In this document: positions 37,401 to 44,615 of the stretch, piece by piece
How positions within the stretch are numbered: position 1 is the first letter of the stretch
Layout of the letters: the number at the start of each line of letters is the position of its first letter
Source of the DNA: Caprella mutica
Lineage: Eukaryota > Arthropoda > Malacostraca > Amphipoda > Caprellidae
Assembly (NCBI GenBank): GCA_947561585.1
Contig: CANNZV010001447.1
Coordinates: forward strand, 1 to 64,000
Length of the DNA: 64,000 bases
Reading direction: 5' to 3'
The notes under the pieces: model-generated
The model's input: the letters and a program-made list of their open reading frames with translations, nothing else
Database searches by the model: none
Told to the model about the DNA's origin: nothing
Program-made: the position numbers and the translations under genes

Positions 37401-40400
37401 CATTACGATAAATCGCTTCAATTTATCGTAGCGTGTAAACGGGCCTTTATATTTCACCTACCTAGGTGAAAATCAAATTTGTAGGTGAAATTCTTGTACG
37501 ATATCAAACAAACTAAAGTTCGGTCTAAGTGGTACTTTTTATATTTTAATTAGTAATGAATATACTTTGTACCTACTATTGGGAAGTGTTCATAATGATG
37601 GTTAATGATCATTTTGTGTCTGGTTTACCTGTTGGTAAATATTTTGAGATGGATAATTATGGTGATTGCTCGGTACCCTAACCGGATGAGATCTTTACTA
37701 TTTAGACCGTAAAAATTATTGTTCATTTTTTCTAAATTGGCCCAAACTTTTTCCTTATAAATTTAGAATAATATTGCCTCTTTAAACTTTTTAGGTATAA
37801 GACTTAATAAACGAAACTTTTATTTGGTACCTAACCTATCTGCCTTTAGAGCTTCTATTTACCTGTGTTACTGTAGCTTCTAGGTACTAACTACTTAATA
37901 GATAATTCAAACTATAACATTAGTATCTGTAAACCCAAACTTACATGTAGTCATTGGAAATTATGAAGTAGAGTCACGCAGGTACATTACGCCCTGCTAG
38001 CTTTCTCACAAAGAAGCGTCTTTTAAATCCTGCTAAACTAATTTTTTTCTAAAAATGTTACTATATCAAAAGAAGACCAATACTTATTATAAAATTAGAC
38101 TAGTGTGTTGAAGACACTAGTTCTATTAGTATCTTTGTGGTTTGTGGCCGAAATTTATTAATGTGCAGCAGTTTACCTGTTTCAACCTAGTGTCTAACTT
38201 TTGCCAGAACTATCACTAGTTTCTCATTTCGTTAGCGTTATGGTTTCACTGTGATTATGTAACTTTTGTTTAATAATTTTATTCAAATAATGTGTAATTT
38301 CTAATATAGATCCTTAACAGATTTGGATAATACTTAGAAATACTATAAAGAAATATAAAACGTGAAATATGGCTAGAAATGTGGTTAAGGATAAATCCTA
38401 TACTTCGAATGAGGTTGAAGAAATATTAACTACGTACGAGGATGAAAGTCGTGGAAATAACATGAAGAGTTATCAGAAGAATTCAATATTTGCAAAACAA
38501 TTATTCGAGACCATCGGAGATATAATTAGATATTGTATGTCTCCTCCACAAGATAGAAAAAGAACAAAAGAGGAAAATTATGTAGTGTACAGAATTCTGA
38601 ATAAGGTTCAAAGATTCTTATCTCAAATGAAATACAGGAATGTCTATGCAATTTTGAGACTAAGTGATAGCGCTCTTGAATATATACGCGATAAACTGAA
38701 GGATCTTCTCGAAGAAAAACTAAAGACACACATGCACACCTTTAATGAAATAGTAACTGGTTTCAAAACTGCTGATTGTGTCTATCTCTATAGTCATGAG
38801 ATGGTGTACAGTCAGATAGCTCATCGTTTAAAGATTATATCAAATATATTGCAAGAGGATTGTCAGCCGATCGCCGATTGGAAGCCTACTGAAGCGATGT
38901 ATTTGAGAACAGCGTGGATGGGCATTATACTTATCACAGATGAAGATGTGATTATAACAAGAGAACAAATTGGAACGACCGATCTAGAAGATGTTCACGA
39001 CGTTAATTCTGGTTTCTTCGACTCTCTTAAAGATATGGAGGAGCGAGAACTAGATAGACTTGTATGGTCATTGAAAGGTACCATTCCAATAAAAAATTGT
39101 CCTGTTACTTATACCATAGTGGCGTGCAAAAGGATAAAGCTGTTGTTGGATGTAGCAGAGAATTTCCAGAGTAAAGTTAGTGCTCTTAAGAAGATAGAAT
39201 TTTCAAATGTAGACTATATTTTCTTGATGTGTAATGCGCTACTTACAAAAGCAAGAGAATTCGTTGAAGATATGAAAGGTGATGAAATTAGTCAGTTGTT
39301 CAATAGAGTATACAGCGTTTTGGATTATATACTTCTTTCCGTGCTTGATTGCAAAAGAAACAAACTTTCAGTAATTCAAATAGGCAAGGAATGCACTTAC
39401 ATCTTGAAGCTGTCTTCTTTGTTCAAAGAGAAGTTTGATGAAGCAATTACGTATTTTAATTATGTGGACATCCTCTACAAATACTTAGTAGTGTATATTA
39501 AGCCTACAAATATAGCTTTCCCTGATTGGCCATTCTTTTTCGTTAAATATATATCAACCACTGCGATACACAGAGCTTTTAGGCCTGAACACGTCACGAT
39601 ATACAACTACAAAATCTGGGATGCTAAATTCGGAAGGCTAGTCAAATCGAAATCTCCCAGATCGAAATCTCCCAGATCGAAATCTCCCAGATCGAAATCT
39701 CCCAGATCGAAATCTCCCAGATCGAAATCTCCCAGATCGAAATCTCCCAGATCGAAATCTCCCAGATCGAAATCTCCCAGATCGAAATCTCCCAGATCGA
39801 AATCTCCCAGATCGAAATCTCCCAGATCGAAATCTCCCAGATCGAAATCTCCCAGATCGAAATCTCACAAATCTATAGAAATCGAAATGAACAAAGTATG
39901 CTGTGACCTTTGTCACACTGATTTAAAATTTGAACATCGAAAATTAATATCTGTGCTGGACAGTTGTGATCATGTCTTCGGTACTAAATGCCTCATGGAC
40001 TACTTGAACGCATCTACAGACAAACCAGCATTGAAGTCTATACGAAAGACGTGAGTTATTAGGGTTAGCGCAAGCAAAGATTATCTACAAATTTACAGTG
40101 AACTCCTGAGTTATGGAAGTATTGGTATCTTCATAACTCAGAGCCACTTAATAGCTCAGGGACACTGATAGTTTTCTATGATTAAAATTTTGGAGAAAAC
40201 TATGGTTTTTGAGGGATAACTAGGATGAAAATCATGACTTGTATAGTTTTCTATAATTTAAACATAGAAAATACTTTATAACTCGGGTACATTTCAGAAC
40301 TCAGGTCCTTCATTACTAGTGCTTCGTTTTACTTTAATAACTTAATAAGTTATTCATAGTTTTGTTACTGATTAGTAATTCGATACTTTTGACCATGGAT

Positions 40401-43400
40401 TAAAAGTTATTAGCTATTGGTGTTCAACCTAATTTTCAATTTACAAATGTTTTAGAGTTGTCATATCCAAAATAAGGAAACTTTCAATAATTACGCAACT
40501 ACTGAAAATTCTAATGGGATTTTTTATCCAAATCCCAACACTCTATATACATTCTAATAACTTTTTCTTAACAGTTTCCAGTGTCCCAAAGAGGGTTGTT
40601 CAGCTGAAACCAAGAGCTTCACTAATGGGGAGCAGTTTACAAACTTCTTAAGAGAAGTATATAATTACACTGGAGATTTGGATGAGAGCTATGAGGAGGA
40701 GAAACATGTCTCACGTTCCGACAACGTCTTCAAAGAATTTGAATTTAAAGATCTCATGCATGATCTCCTCCCTGTAATTAGAATAACACCTCCGACTCCT
40801 AGAGTGGTAGAACCAGAACAATTTTTCAACAGGGAAGCCATCCCCGCAAATCCTGACGATGAAGAATCAAATCCAGATGTTAGCAACGAAGAAAATGATT
40901 CTATTCCTACTGATGGAGAATCAAATCCCAATGACGAAGAAAATTATTCTATTTCTACTGATGGAGAATCATATCTCTATGAAGAAGAAATGGATTCTAT
41001 TCCTGACGACGAAGAATCAAATCCAGATTTTAGCAACGAAGAAAAGGATTCGATTCCTACCGATAAAGAATCAAAGCCCAATGACGGAGGAAAGGATTCT
41101 ATTCCTGCTGATGGAGAATCCAAGCCAGATGCTACCAAAGAAGCAAAGGATTCTATTCTCACTGATGGAGAATCCAAGCCATATGCTACCAAAGAAGCAA
41201 AGGATTCTATTCCTGCTGATGGAGAATCCAAGCCATATGCTACCAAAGAAGCAAAGGATTCTATTCCTGCTGATGGAGAATCCAAGCCAGATGCTACCAA
41301 AGAAGCAAAGGATTCTATTCCTGCTGATGGAGAATCCAAGCCAGATGTTAGCAACGTAGCAAAGGTTTCTATTCCTGACTATAAAGAATCTAAGCCACAG
41401 GCAAAGCTAGAACCAATCTATCCAATCTACTATTCTTCAGACGAAGGAACTGAAATATAAGTTTCGCACGTAACTCCATTTGCTGGCTACAAATATGATT
41501 GTAACTATTATCTTAACAACTATATCTTTGAATCAAATCTAGCTAAATATTCTTTTATCTCCTGACTTGGTTATTTCCAAATAAAGTTCTTCAAAAATTA
41601 ATTTACAAAATTCATCATCTTGAGTGAAACTTCCTTCTTCATGTCTGATGTAGCTAAATATATTTATTTCTATTATTTATGACTAAGAGCTGTAATTTTA
41701 GTATTTTAATAAACTAACACTTATCTGTACTAACTTTTTAATTTCCTTACCTATATTATTTACTTGTATTTTGTAATCTACTAAAATTTTCACAGAAGTT
41801 ATTTTAAATTTGATCTTTGAAGAAAATCTTCGAGGAAGGCACAGTAGTTATCTGTATTTAAAAAAAATTCATATGAAAATCCTACGTGATATTGCACATC
41901 CTGACTATGAAATTTGTCTAATCTAATAGATAAATCCTTTTACTATATTTAAACTAGTCATTAAATCTTTGTTCACTTCAATTACTGTGATTATAATTGA
42001 TGACTTGTTTCTTCTGATGAATAATAATTGAAGTTTCTCAGATAAATCGGTACGTTTGGTACTTTATTTGCGGTTGGGCAAGTTACTAATCGGTCGGTTT
42101 CACATCTTCAGTCATATAAGAATCTTTATAATAATATGGATAATATTTTAATTGGTATCAATGATATCAATAGGTATCATGGATACCAATAAAAATATCT
42201 AAATGCTTAGTTTTTTCTTAGATGACCGAAGGTGAGAAACCGACCGATAATTCGTAACTTTTTCTATAATGTCCCCCTGCCAGAAGAAGACTACCTTCTT
42301 TAAATAATTGAAGATTTGAAGATCGTAACTTGACCCGTTGCTCACCTGTGAGTGCTAATATCTTTGTAGGGAGACTCCAACGGAGTGATCCAGTTGTAGG
42401 CATTCCAGTTGGTTTTGTACTTCTCTATTGTCACATTTTGGTATCCGACCTTCTCCTGAAATTAATAAATGAAATGGGTTATATTTAATAATGCAGTACG
42501 TAGTTTAATTATAATATTCACTTAGTATCAACTGATTTATCAAGCTTATATGGTTAAAAATATTTCGTCCATCTGGTCGCAATAAATGGCTTGGTTTCAA
42601 AATGGCCTTGGTCGTACAATGCACAATGAGGTATCTGTTCAGGTCTATAGGTTTTTCAATATTAAGCTATGTAATATTAATTCAATTACAGTGTCTATTA
42701 GCTTAATGGAAGCTTAATTTATAATTCATAGGAAGATTTTCTCTTCACGTCAACGATAGACTGTTCAGCTTTAACTATAATTCTGTATCTATTTTCGCGC
42801 TACAAATTCTTTCCTACTTTTATTGTGAAAAATTAGCCTACCATCGAAACAAAGTTCCAACGGCTATACCAACCAGCCGTTTAATACTATCCTAAAGAAA
42901 TCTAATATTCAATCCCTATCAAAAGTTGCTTATTCATTTTTCAATGTGTATCAGTGATACGAATTGCCTATCAGTGATACGAATTGCATCAAGTATCATG
43001 GATACAGATCTAATAGATTTACTCACGGCTAGGAATATTCTGAATATGGCGGTGGCGAGCCTGTGCGTGATTCGCTCTGATGTTGCAAGGGTAAGGTTCT
43101 CGAACAAGTATTTCTTTGGGGCCAGAGCTGCAAGAAAGAACAGAATGGTACAAATTGAAATTAGTTAAGGAAGTTGGGGACATCTACTAGTCCGACGCTA
43201 CATTAGTCTGACCATTTACATCTTTCTGTATGTTATTTCTAGTTTTCCTTTTTGATTAAAATAAAAATTATAATCAAATAGATAATTAGATATAGCTACT
43301 CAACTACTAATCTAAATAATAATTCAATTTTCTCTTTGTTTCATTTTTATAATTTTATATCCGTATCTTAGTTTATTTATAACATTAATTAGTATGATGC

Positions 43401-44445
43401 GATCCTTCATTTGATTTCATCATTTGGTGTAGTTTTGTATCCGCTACTTTGTTGTACTGCACACTTCATGGTTATTCAGTGACCTGGCAGGGGGGTTCGG
43501 GGGAAGCATGTCCCCCGATATACATATATTAAACGTTAAATTATAAATAAACTGCAAGAGTGTCGGACTAAACGATTATCAACCAATAGTCTAGTTATTA
43601 ATATGCATGTATTTAAAAAAATTAGGGTCTATTTTGAGGAGTTTTTAGAGACAATTTTCAACCCTTTCTCCCCGGGGTATGATTCATAGTCAGTATACCA
43701 CTGTATATATTAGTGCAATCCGGGATGAAAGGGTTAAACAATTAGTAAATTAGTACGGTTTCTAGCACGTAAAAATATTTTCATGTAAAAATTGACTGCA
43801 ACACTCACTTTCAAGTTTGAGGCAAGTATCGGAGCATTGCGCAACCTGGAAGGTCGATGTCAGTATAAACAGAAGCCATATCAACCAACTGCAGAAGCTG
43901 AAAAGGCTCTTGTTATTATGTTGCAGAGATGGAAAAACATTTCTGGTTGCACACGCTGTTGCCATTCTAAATTTGTTCTTGATAAAATAATTCCGCTCTA
44001 AGTTCTTTCTAACTACGTTTGAACTTTCTCTAGGTGGGCTACTACTATAGCTAGGTGGGAAACTTATGGCTGCGGGACGACTAGTTGTTTCTGGTAGATC
44101 AGATAGGTAGCTCAGGTAGTTGCTAGGACAGGTTATAAAATTAGGAGATTGCATAGAATCATCTGACTTTTTCGATGAAGAAAGATCGATATATTTTCTA
44201 GGTAGTGTGGTAGATCCATAGACTTCAAGGTTGGTCGTAGTTCCGTTTCGAAAGCAGGTTACGCAGTTTGAATCCACCGATTGCCCGTAGGATTCATCTG
44301 TATAGTTTCTAGGTGAACTAATCGAATAATAACTATCACTTTCTGTATACAATTTTCTAGAAGATTCTTCGCTGGTAGCATGAAAAGGGGGGATTCTAGT
44401 ATCCAAACCCCCTTCGATTCTTTTCATCGTTACTGAATTTTTCAT
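15976..44445 (-). CDS. VKR: Venus kinase receptor (receptor tyrosine kinase with Venus flytrap ectodomain)
   Basis: Coding exons, 5' to 3': 44445-43809, 43127-43027, 42455-42346, 31945-31661, 31253-31156, 30658-30421, 30185-30116, 30017-29729, 28989-28896, 25706-25618, 25332-25179, 22613-22442, 22167-21985, 21671-21585, 21083-20942, 20596-20296, 19987-19784, 19524-18946, 18307-18086, 16480-15976. All are GT-AG and phases agree throughout. The product is 1519 aa from 44445, or 1359 aa from M161 (43965). In 1359-aa numbering: signal segment ~23-45; ectodomain with a Venus flytrap module in its second half (ISYSAEGAIF, FFRTIP); membrane span ~898-921; kinase ~940-1215 (GKGQFG, HRDVACRN, DFGMAR, PVRWMAPES, KCWRKIPEERPSF); tail ~145 aa. 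VKRs signal at the plasma membrane; known ligands include L-arginine in schistosomes and the peptide OEH in mosquitoes. The ligand here is unknown. Introns 3, 9 and 11 are large and repeat-rich. Confidence 0.95.
16481..18085. other. VKR intron 19
   Basis: 1.6 kb. It holds a foldback around 17340-17430 (AGAGAAAGTT...GTGGGGC mirrored by GCCCCACAAAAACTTTCTCT) and a 17-bp minisatellite (17823-18010). GTGGGGCCATAGAAGA, part of the foldback, recurs as a triplet repeat at 51303-51400. Confidence 0.8.
17823..18010. repeat. 17-bp minisatellite in VKR intron 19
   Basis: Eleven copies of ACAGTAGCTGATATGAC, ending 75 bp beyond the exon 19 donor. A related but more diverged array, in the other orientation, lies at 32120-32205 in VKR intron 3. 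Confidence 0.95.
18086..18307 (-). CDS. VKR: VKR exon 19: kinase activation-loop end and C-lobe
   Basis: It encodes FSRKGLMPVRWMAPES and SDLWSYGVLLYEM, the P+1 loop with APE motif and helix F with the conserved Asp. The donor is AAAT|GTAAGG, and reading through it would stop at once (ATG TAA). Confidence 0.93.
18946..19524 (-). CDS. VKR: VKR exon 18: juxtamembrane and kinase N-lobe to activation loop
   Basis: Contains the glycine loop GKGQFGEV, the AIKKL lysine, the catalytic loop HRDVACRN (insulin-receptor-like RN(C) order), DFGMAR and the activation-loop tyrosines EYYR. The insulin receptor family usually has Y-x3-YY here. This protein reads I-Q-S-S-E-Y-Y, so the first tyrosine is Gln. Confidence 0.94.
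19784..19987 (-). CDS. VKR: VKR exon 17: membrane span
   Basis: After the end of the ectodomain (SCTLGFIAEALNIACQ) comes an uninterrupted hydrophobic stretch starting TIIVIIFIFSVISAIL, ending in FKRR, a classic stop-transfer signal. The exon joins in phase 2 on both sides. Confidence 0.94.
20025..20225. mobile_element. MITE family M1 copy in VKR intron 16
   Basis: It fills most of a 308-bp intron. The ends are decayed (GGGTGAGCTTCGATTAATCG and its inverted counterpart). The centre is GGTATCCATGATACC...GGTATCATGAATACC. Confidence 0.75.
21123..21180. mobile_element. MITE family M1, half copy
   Basis: Only one end is visible (CGAATTATCCGACAGTTCCA); no partner end was found. It lies in VKR intron 14. 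Confidence 0.5.
21241..21411. mobile_element. hAT-like MITE in VKR intron 14
   Basis: Inverted ends AGGGTTGTGAAAATATG and CATATTGTCACAACCCT, with a longer complementarity through TTTTAAAATCATA. The ends resemble those of the hAT element at 10281, but no 8-bp duplication is recognisable. Confidence 0.65.
23464..23632. mobile_element. MITE family M1 copy in VKR intron 11
   Basis: TA-flanked (23462-23463, 23633-23634), 169 bp, with well-kept ends GGGCAAGTTACGAGTTATCG and complement. Confidence 0.85.
23655..23905. repeat. 48-bp tandem array, 5 copies
   Basis: Unit ATTCGTTATCACGGTAACGT followed by AACTACGTCTAACAGCGTCA and TTTAAT. The fourth copy has a small internal duplication of TTATCAC. Confidence 0.9.
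24420..24530. mobile_element. MITE family M3, right half
   Basis: It ends TTCACATCTGGTAATTTGTAC, then TTTACCC and TA, matching the right side of the copy at 14923-15153, including a decayed central hairpin with an A-run. Confidence 0.6.
26035..26492 (+). repeat. Dispersed repeat family E, longest copy
   Basis: Contains three internal subrepeats of AAAAAGTRTTRRACCAWAATG type plus AAGGTCAAGGTCATTT, and ends GGCGAAGGTATGCGCTCTAC. Reverse-orientation copies are at 48906-49057 and 57431-57650. Function and class unknown. It lies in VKR intron 9. Confidence 0.75.
26495..26665 (+). repeat. Dispersed repeat family D, copy 2
   Basis: It starts TTCCCTATGTATTACTGAAG and runs into GTATCCGCTAGTTTGTTGTA. 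The same order of segments is seen at 44838-44965, giving a unit of at least 130 bp. Confidence 0.75.
26983..28895 (-). repeat. ~100-copy minisatellite made of 5' splice sites (VKR intron 9)
   Basis: Read on the minus strand, which is the sense of VKR, the unit is ACAGGTGAGAAAGAGAAAT (19 bp, with 17- and 18-bp length variants). Exon 9 ends AACAG and its donor begins GTGAGAAAGAGAAAT, so the real splice site is the first unit. About 100 further copies follow. Nearly all keep CAG|GTGAG, a good match to the U1 consensus. The immediately neighbouring copy reads CAGTTGAG and cannot be a donor. Use of any later copy would put an in-frame TGA directly after exon 9. The 650-codon plus-strand frame (LYFSFSPVF repeats) is a by-product of the repeat. 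Confidence 0.95.
28896..28989 (-). CDS. VKR: VKR exon 9
   Basis: It encodes AAYLAEERINNDSSV and continues to LQDGQC, the A..LA.e.IN.....L motif near the start of ANF-receptor/Venus flytrap modules. It enters in phase 1 and leaves in phase 2 (AAC AG|GTGAGA). The donor is the founding unit of the adjacent minisatellite. Confidence 0.92.
29087..29344. mobile_element. Near-perfect palindromic MITE in VKR intron 8
   Basis: 258 bp flanked by TTA (29084-29086, 29345-29347). The ends (AGGGCCGTACACACGTAGGG) are complementary for about 85 bp with few mismatches. The TTA target and the GGGCCGT... end suggest PIF/Harbinger. The centre carries GATACC...GGTATCATGGATACCAAC, the same core as the M1 family. 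High arm identity suggests recent activity. Confidence 0.85.
30976..31155. mobile_element. Decayed M1 MITE whose end is the exon 5 splice donor
   Basis: The left end keeps GACTGTTCCACATTTTCGAT. The right end, read on the minus strand, starts GTAAGTTTAAAATAGAGTCA, then CGGACTG, aligning with the M1 end GGGTAAGTTACGAGTTATCG, then GACAG. The GTAAGT used as donor by VKR exon 5 (31151-31155) lies in that end. A single decayed GTATCCGTGATA remains in the middle. Confidence 0.6.
32120..32205. repeat. Short array related to the intron 19 minisatellite
   Basis: Four diverged copies of TCATATAGGCTAYTGTG. The reverse complement of the 17-bp unit at 17823-18010 is TCATATCAGCTACTGTG in the same register. 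Confidence 0.75.
32211..32983. other. Upstream region of R2
   Basis: AT-rich with no gene. At about 32778-32806 lies GCCGCAATATACATTCC...CACCC followed by TA, similar to the right end of MITE family M2, about 180 bp before the R2 ATG. Confidence 0.45.
32984..34810 (+). CDS. RING-like finger protein R2 (nested in VKR intron 3)
   Basis: Exons 32984-34431 and 34687-34810 (donor GTGAGT, acceptor TCCACAG), joined in phase 2, give 523 residues. The start ATG has A at -3 and G at +4 (ACAATGG). This is the shortest member and has no tandem repeats, so it probably shows the ancestral layout. A helical region (~1-430) contains the family motifs YIFLM.N.LL.KA, YSVLD.IL, KECTY and ILYKYLV, with P.WPFFF. 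The finger starts near residue 435: CVVC, CNHTCCVKC, then FVCPHSSC from exon 2, so ligand 5 is Cys (C3HC4 style) and the last pair is spaced C-x4-C. Resemblance to makorin RINGs suggests ubiquitin ligation; the rest is unassigned. Transcribed opposite to its host gene. Confidence 0.87.
34479..34577. repeat. Foldback in the R2 intron
   Basis: GAGGTTATTTAAACTC with AGCGTTGAAG on the left, and the complement CTTCAACGCAGAGTTTAAAG with AACCTCC on the right; loop about 45 bp. It would form a hairpin in the pre-mRNA. Possibly a tiny MITE. Confidence 0.75.
35100..35465. repeat. 3' flank of R2 shared with R1
   Basis: Collinear with about 9363-9700 (for example TATGCTCTTCAA, then TTCATGGAACCAC, then TTTTCTGACTGCTT). 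It carries a ~60-bp insertion relative to the R1 copy. See the R1 flank for the alternative that this is a dispersed repeat. Confidence 0.6.
35500..36155 (-). mobile_element. Degraded hAT relative, reverse orientation
   Basis: The reverse complement of 35500-35640 follows the subterminal region of the element at 10281-11431 (TTGAATAATT...GGCATA.AATGCA). GTCATGACTCGAAATT and the end GGTCACATCCCT also match. Transposase sequence is lost and no target duplication was identified. Confidence 0.65.
36195..36377 (+). pseudogene. Possible relic of a fourth RING-family member
   Basis: A 60-codon open stretch ending in TAA reads IHNRIQISLF, then LKSLKEFNEFIKEDQELP. In R1 the segment just before the finger reads IHRNF..., then LKFEDLKCFNDLMK. 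The pattern LK..LK.FN(D/E)..K is shared. No ATG, no finger and no continuation on either side. Short similarity only, so it could be chance. Confidence 0.35.
36827..37446. mobile_element. Harbinger-like element, host of a nested MITE
   Basis: TTA on both sides (36824-36826, 37447-37449). The ends are AGGCCCGTTTACACGCTACG and complement. Several internal copies of GTTTACACG occur. The 620 bp include an M2 MITE (37151-37381) inserted at a TA, so the element itself was about 390 bp. Confidence 0.85.
37151..37381. mobile_element. MITE family M2, copy 2 (nested)
   Basis: TA-flanked (37149-37150, 37382-37383). Ends GGGTCAAGCAGGTAAATTGC and complement. The interior is collinear with 3317-3526 (CTGCGGCCTCTAACAACAGA, CAAAACACTCGTT). 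Confidence 0.9.
37972..38192. mobile_element. Decayed M2-like MITE upstream of R3
   Basis: The left end AGAGTCACGCAGGTACATTACG and the right end GCAGTTTACCTG...CAACC, followed by TA, fit the M2 ends with several mismatches. The length of ~220 bp also fits. It ends about 177 bp before the R3 ATG. Confidence 0.5.
38369..41460 (+). CDS. RING-like finger protein R3 with two repeat tracts (nested in VKR intron 3)
   Basis: Exons 38369-40050 and 40575-41460 (donor GTGAGT, acceptor TTAACAG), phase-2 join, 855 residues. The helical region (~1-420) aligns with R2 (YIFLMCNALLTKA, YSVLDYIL, KECTYI, DILYKYLV, P.WPFFF). A tract of 15 five-residue units (KSPRS type, last one SHK) sits between helical region and finger. 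The finger starts near residue 511: CDLC, CDHVFGTKC, then FQCPKEGC from exon 2. The position of ligand 5 is Gly, so the site is incomplete and ligase activity is doubtful. Exon 2 continues far beyond the usual family end into an acidic repeat tail (~260 aa), ending in TAA. AATAAA lies at 41581-41586, 120 bp past the stop. The basic SP-rich tract and acidic tail make the protein strongly bipolar in charge. Confidence 0.87.
39646..39870 (+). repeat. Coding minisatellite, 15 x 15 bp
   Basis: Fourteen identical units TCGAAATCTCCCAGA and one variant encode repeated SKSPR. Perfect identity, including third codon positions, indicates very recent expansion. It interrupts the region corresponding to the RFEEFMK/CFNDLMK segment of the paralogs. 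Confidence 0.95.
40861..41390 (+). repeat. Coding repeat, about 10 units of 16-19 aa
   Basis: Units of ESKPDATKEAKDSIPADG type. The inner four or five are nearly identical 54-bp copies (41110-41340), and the outer ones are older and diverged (ESNPDVSNEENDSIPTDG). Rich in Glu, Asp, Lys, Ser and Pro, so probably disordered. Confidence 0.92.
41461..42075. other. 3' flank of R3
   Basis: AATAAA at 41581-41586 is the likely polyadenylation signal of R3. Nothing else recognised. Confidence 0.6.
42076..42265. mobile_element. MITE family M1 copy in VKR intron 3
   Basis: Ends GGGCAAGTTACTAATCGGTC and decayed complement. The centre is GGTATCAATGATATC...GGTATCATGGATACC. Confidence 0.75.
42949..43006. 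repeat. GTATC-N3-GATAC cluster in VKR intron 2
   Basis: Three copies with spacers AGT, AGT (second start decayed to CTATC) and ATG within 58 bp, ending 21 bp before exon 2. Confidence 0.7.
43428..43505 (+). repeat. Dispersed repeat family D, copy 3
   Basis: Contains GTATCCGCTACTTTGTTGTA and GTGACCTGGCAGGGGGGTTC. It lies in VKR intron 1. Confidence 0.7.
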
Positions 44446-44544
44446 TTTTTCGATTATTGTCCTTTTGACATTTTGAACTTAGGTGAACTACGATTTTCAA
44501 TCAGGTTCCCATTTTACGACCAGTTAGATGATTTGAGCAGAAAT
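43809..44544 (-). CDS. VKR: VKR exon 1: 5' UTR, start codon region and signal segment
   Basis: A strong acceptor (TTTTTTTTTTCAG) at 44545-44547 implies an upstream non-coding exon. Two very short upstream frames, starting at 44512 and 44471, precede the ATG at 44445 (context AAAAATGA). From there the frame is open for 160 Ser/Tyr/Pro-rich residues before a second Met at 43965, which has a better context (AGAATGG). It is followed by a hydrophobic WLIWLLFILTSTFQ and a likely cleavage site near AQCS|DT. I favour 43965 as the receptor start because the signal would then be N-terminal, but 44445 cannot be excluded. Donor GTGAGT after CTTGAAA, phase 1. Confidence 0.75.
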
Positions 44545-44615
44545 CTGAAAAAAAAAATCATAAATTGAACATTTTGCACTAAAATATTTTTTACAGCAAC
44601 AAAAATGAGGCATAT

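Larger units (their letters stand above)
31946..42345. other. VKR intron 3 (10.4 kb) hosting two RING genes
   Basis: It lies between the exon 3 donor (GTGAGCAACG, at 42345) and the exon 4 acceptor (TTTTTCCAG, at 31946). Both exons and phases are well supported, so genes R2 and R3 on the plus strand are truly nested. It also holds hAT, Harbinger-like and M1/M2 elements. Confidence 0.88.

Noticed and set aside
39638..39916. Minus-strand ORF (FRSGR repeats)
   Set aside because: Antisense of the R3 KSPRS tract.
40689..41359. ORFs overlapping the R3 tail in other frames
   Set aside because: Shadows of the acidic 54-bp repeats. The R3 frame is fixed by the splice to the finger.
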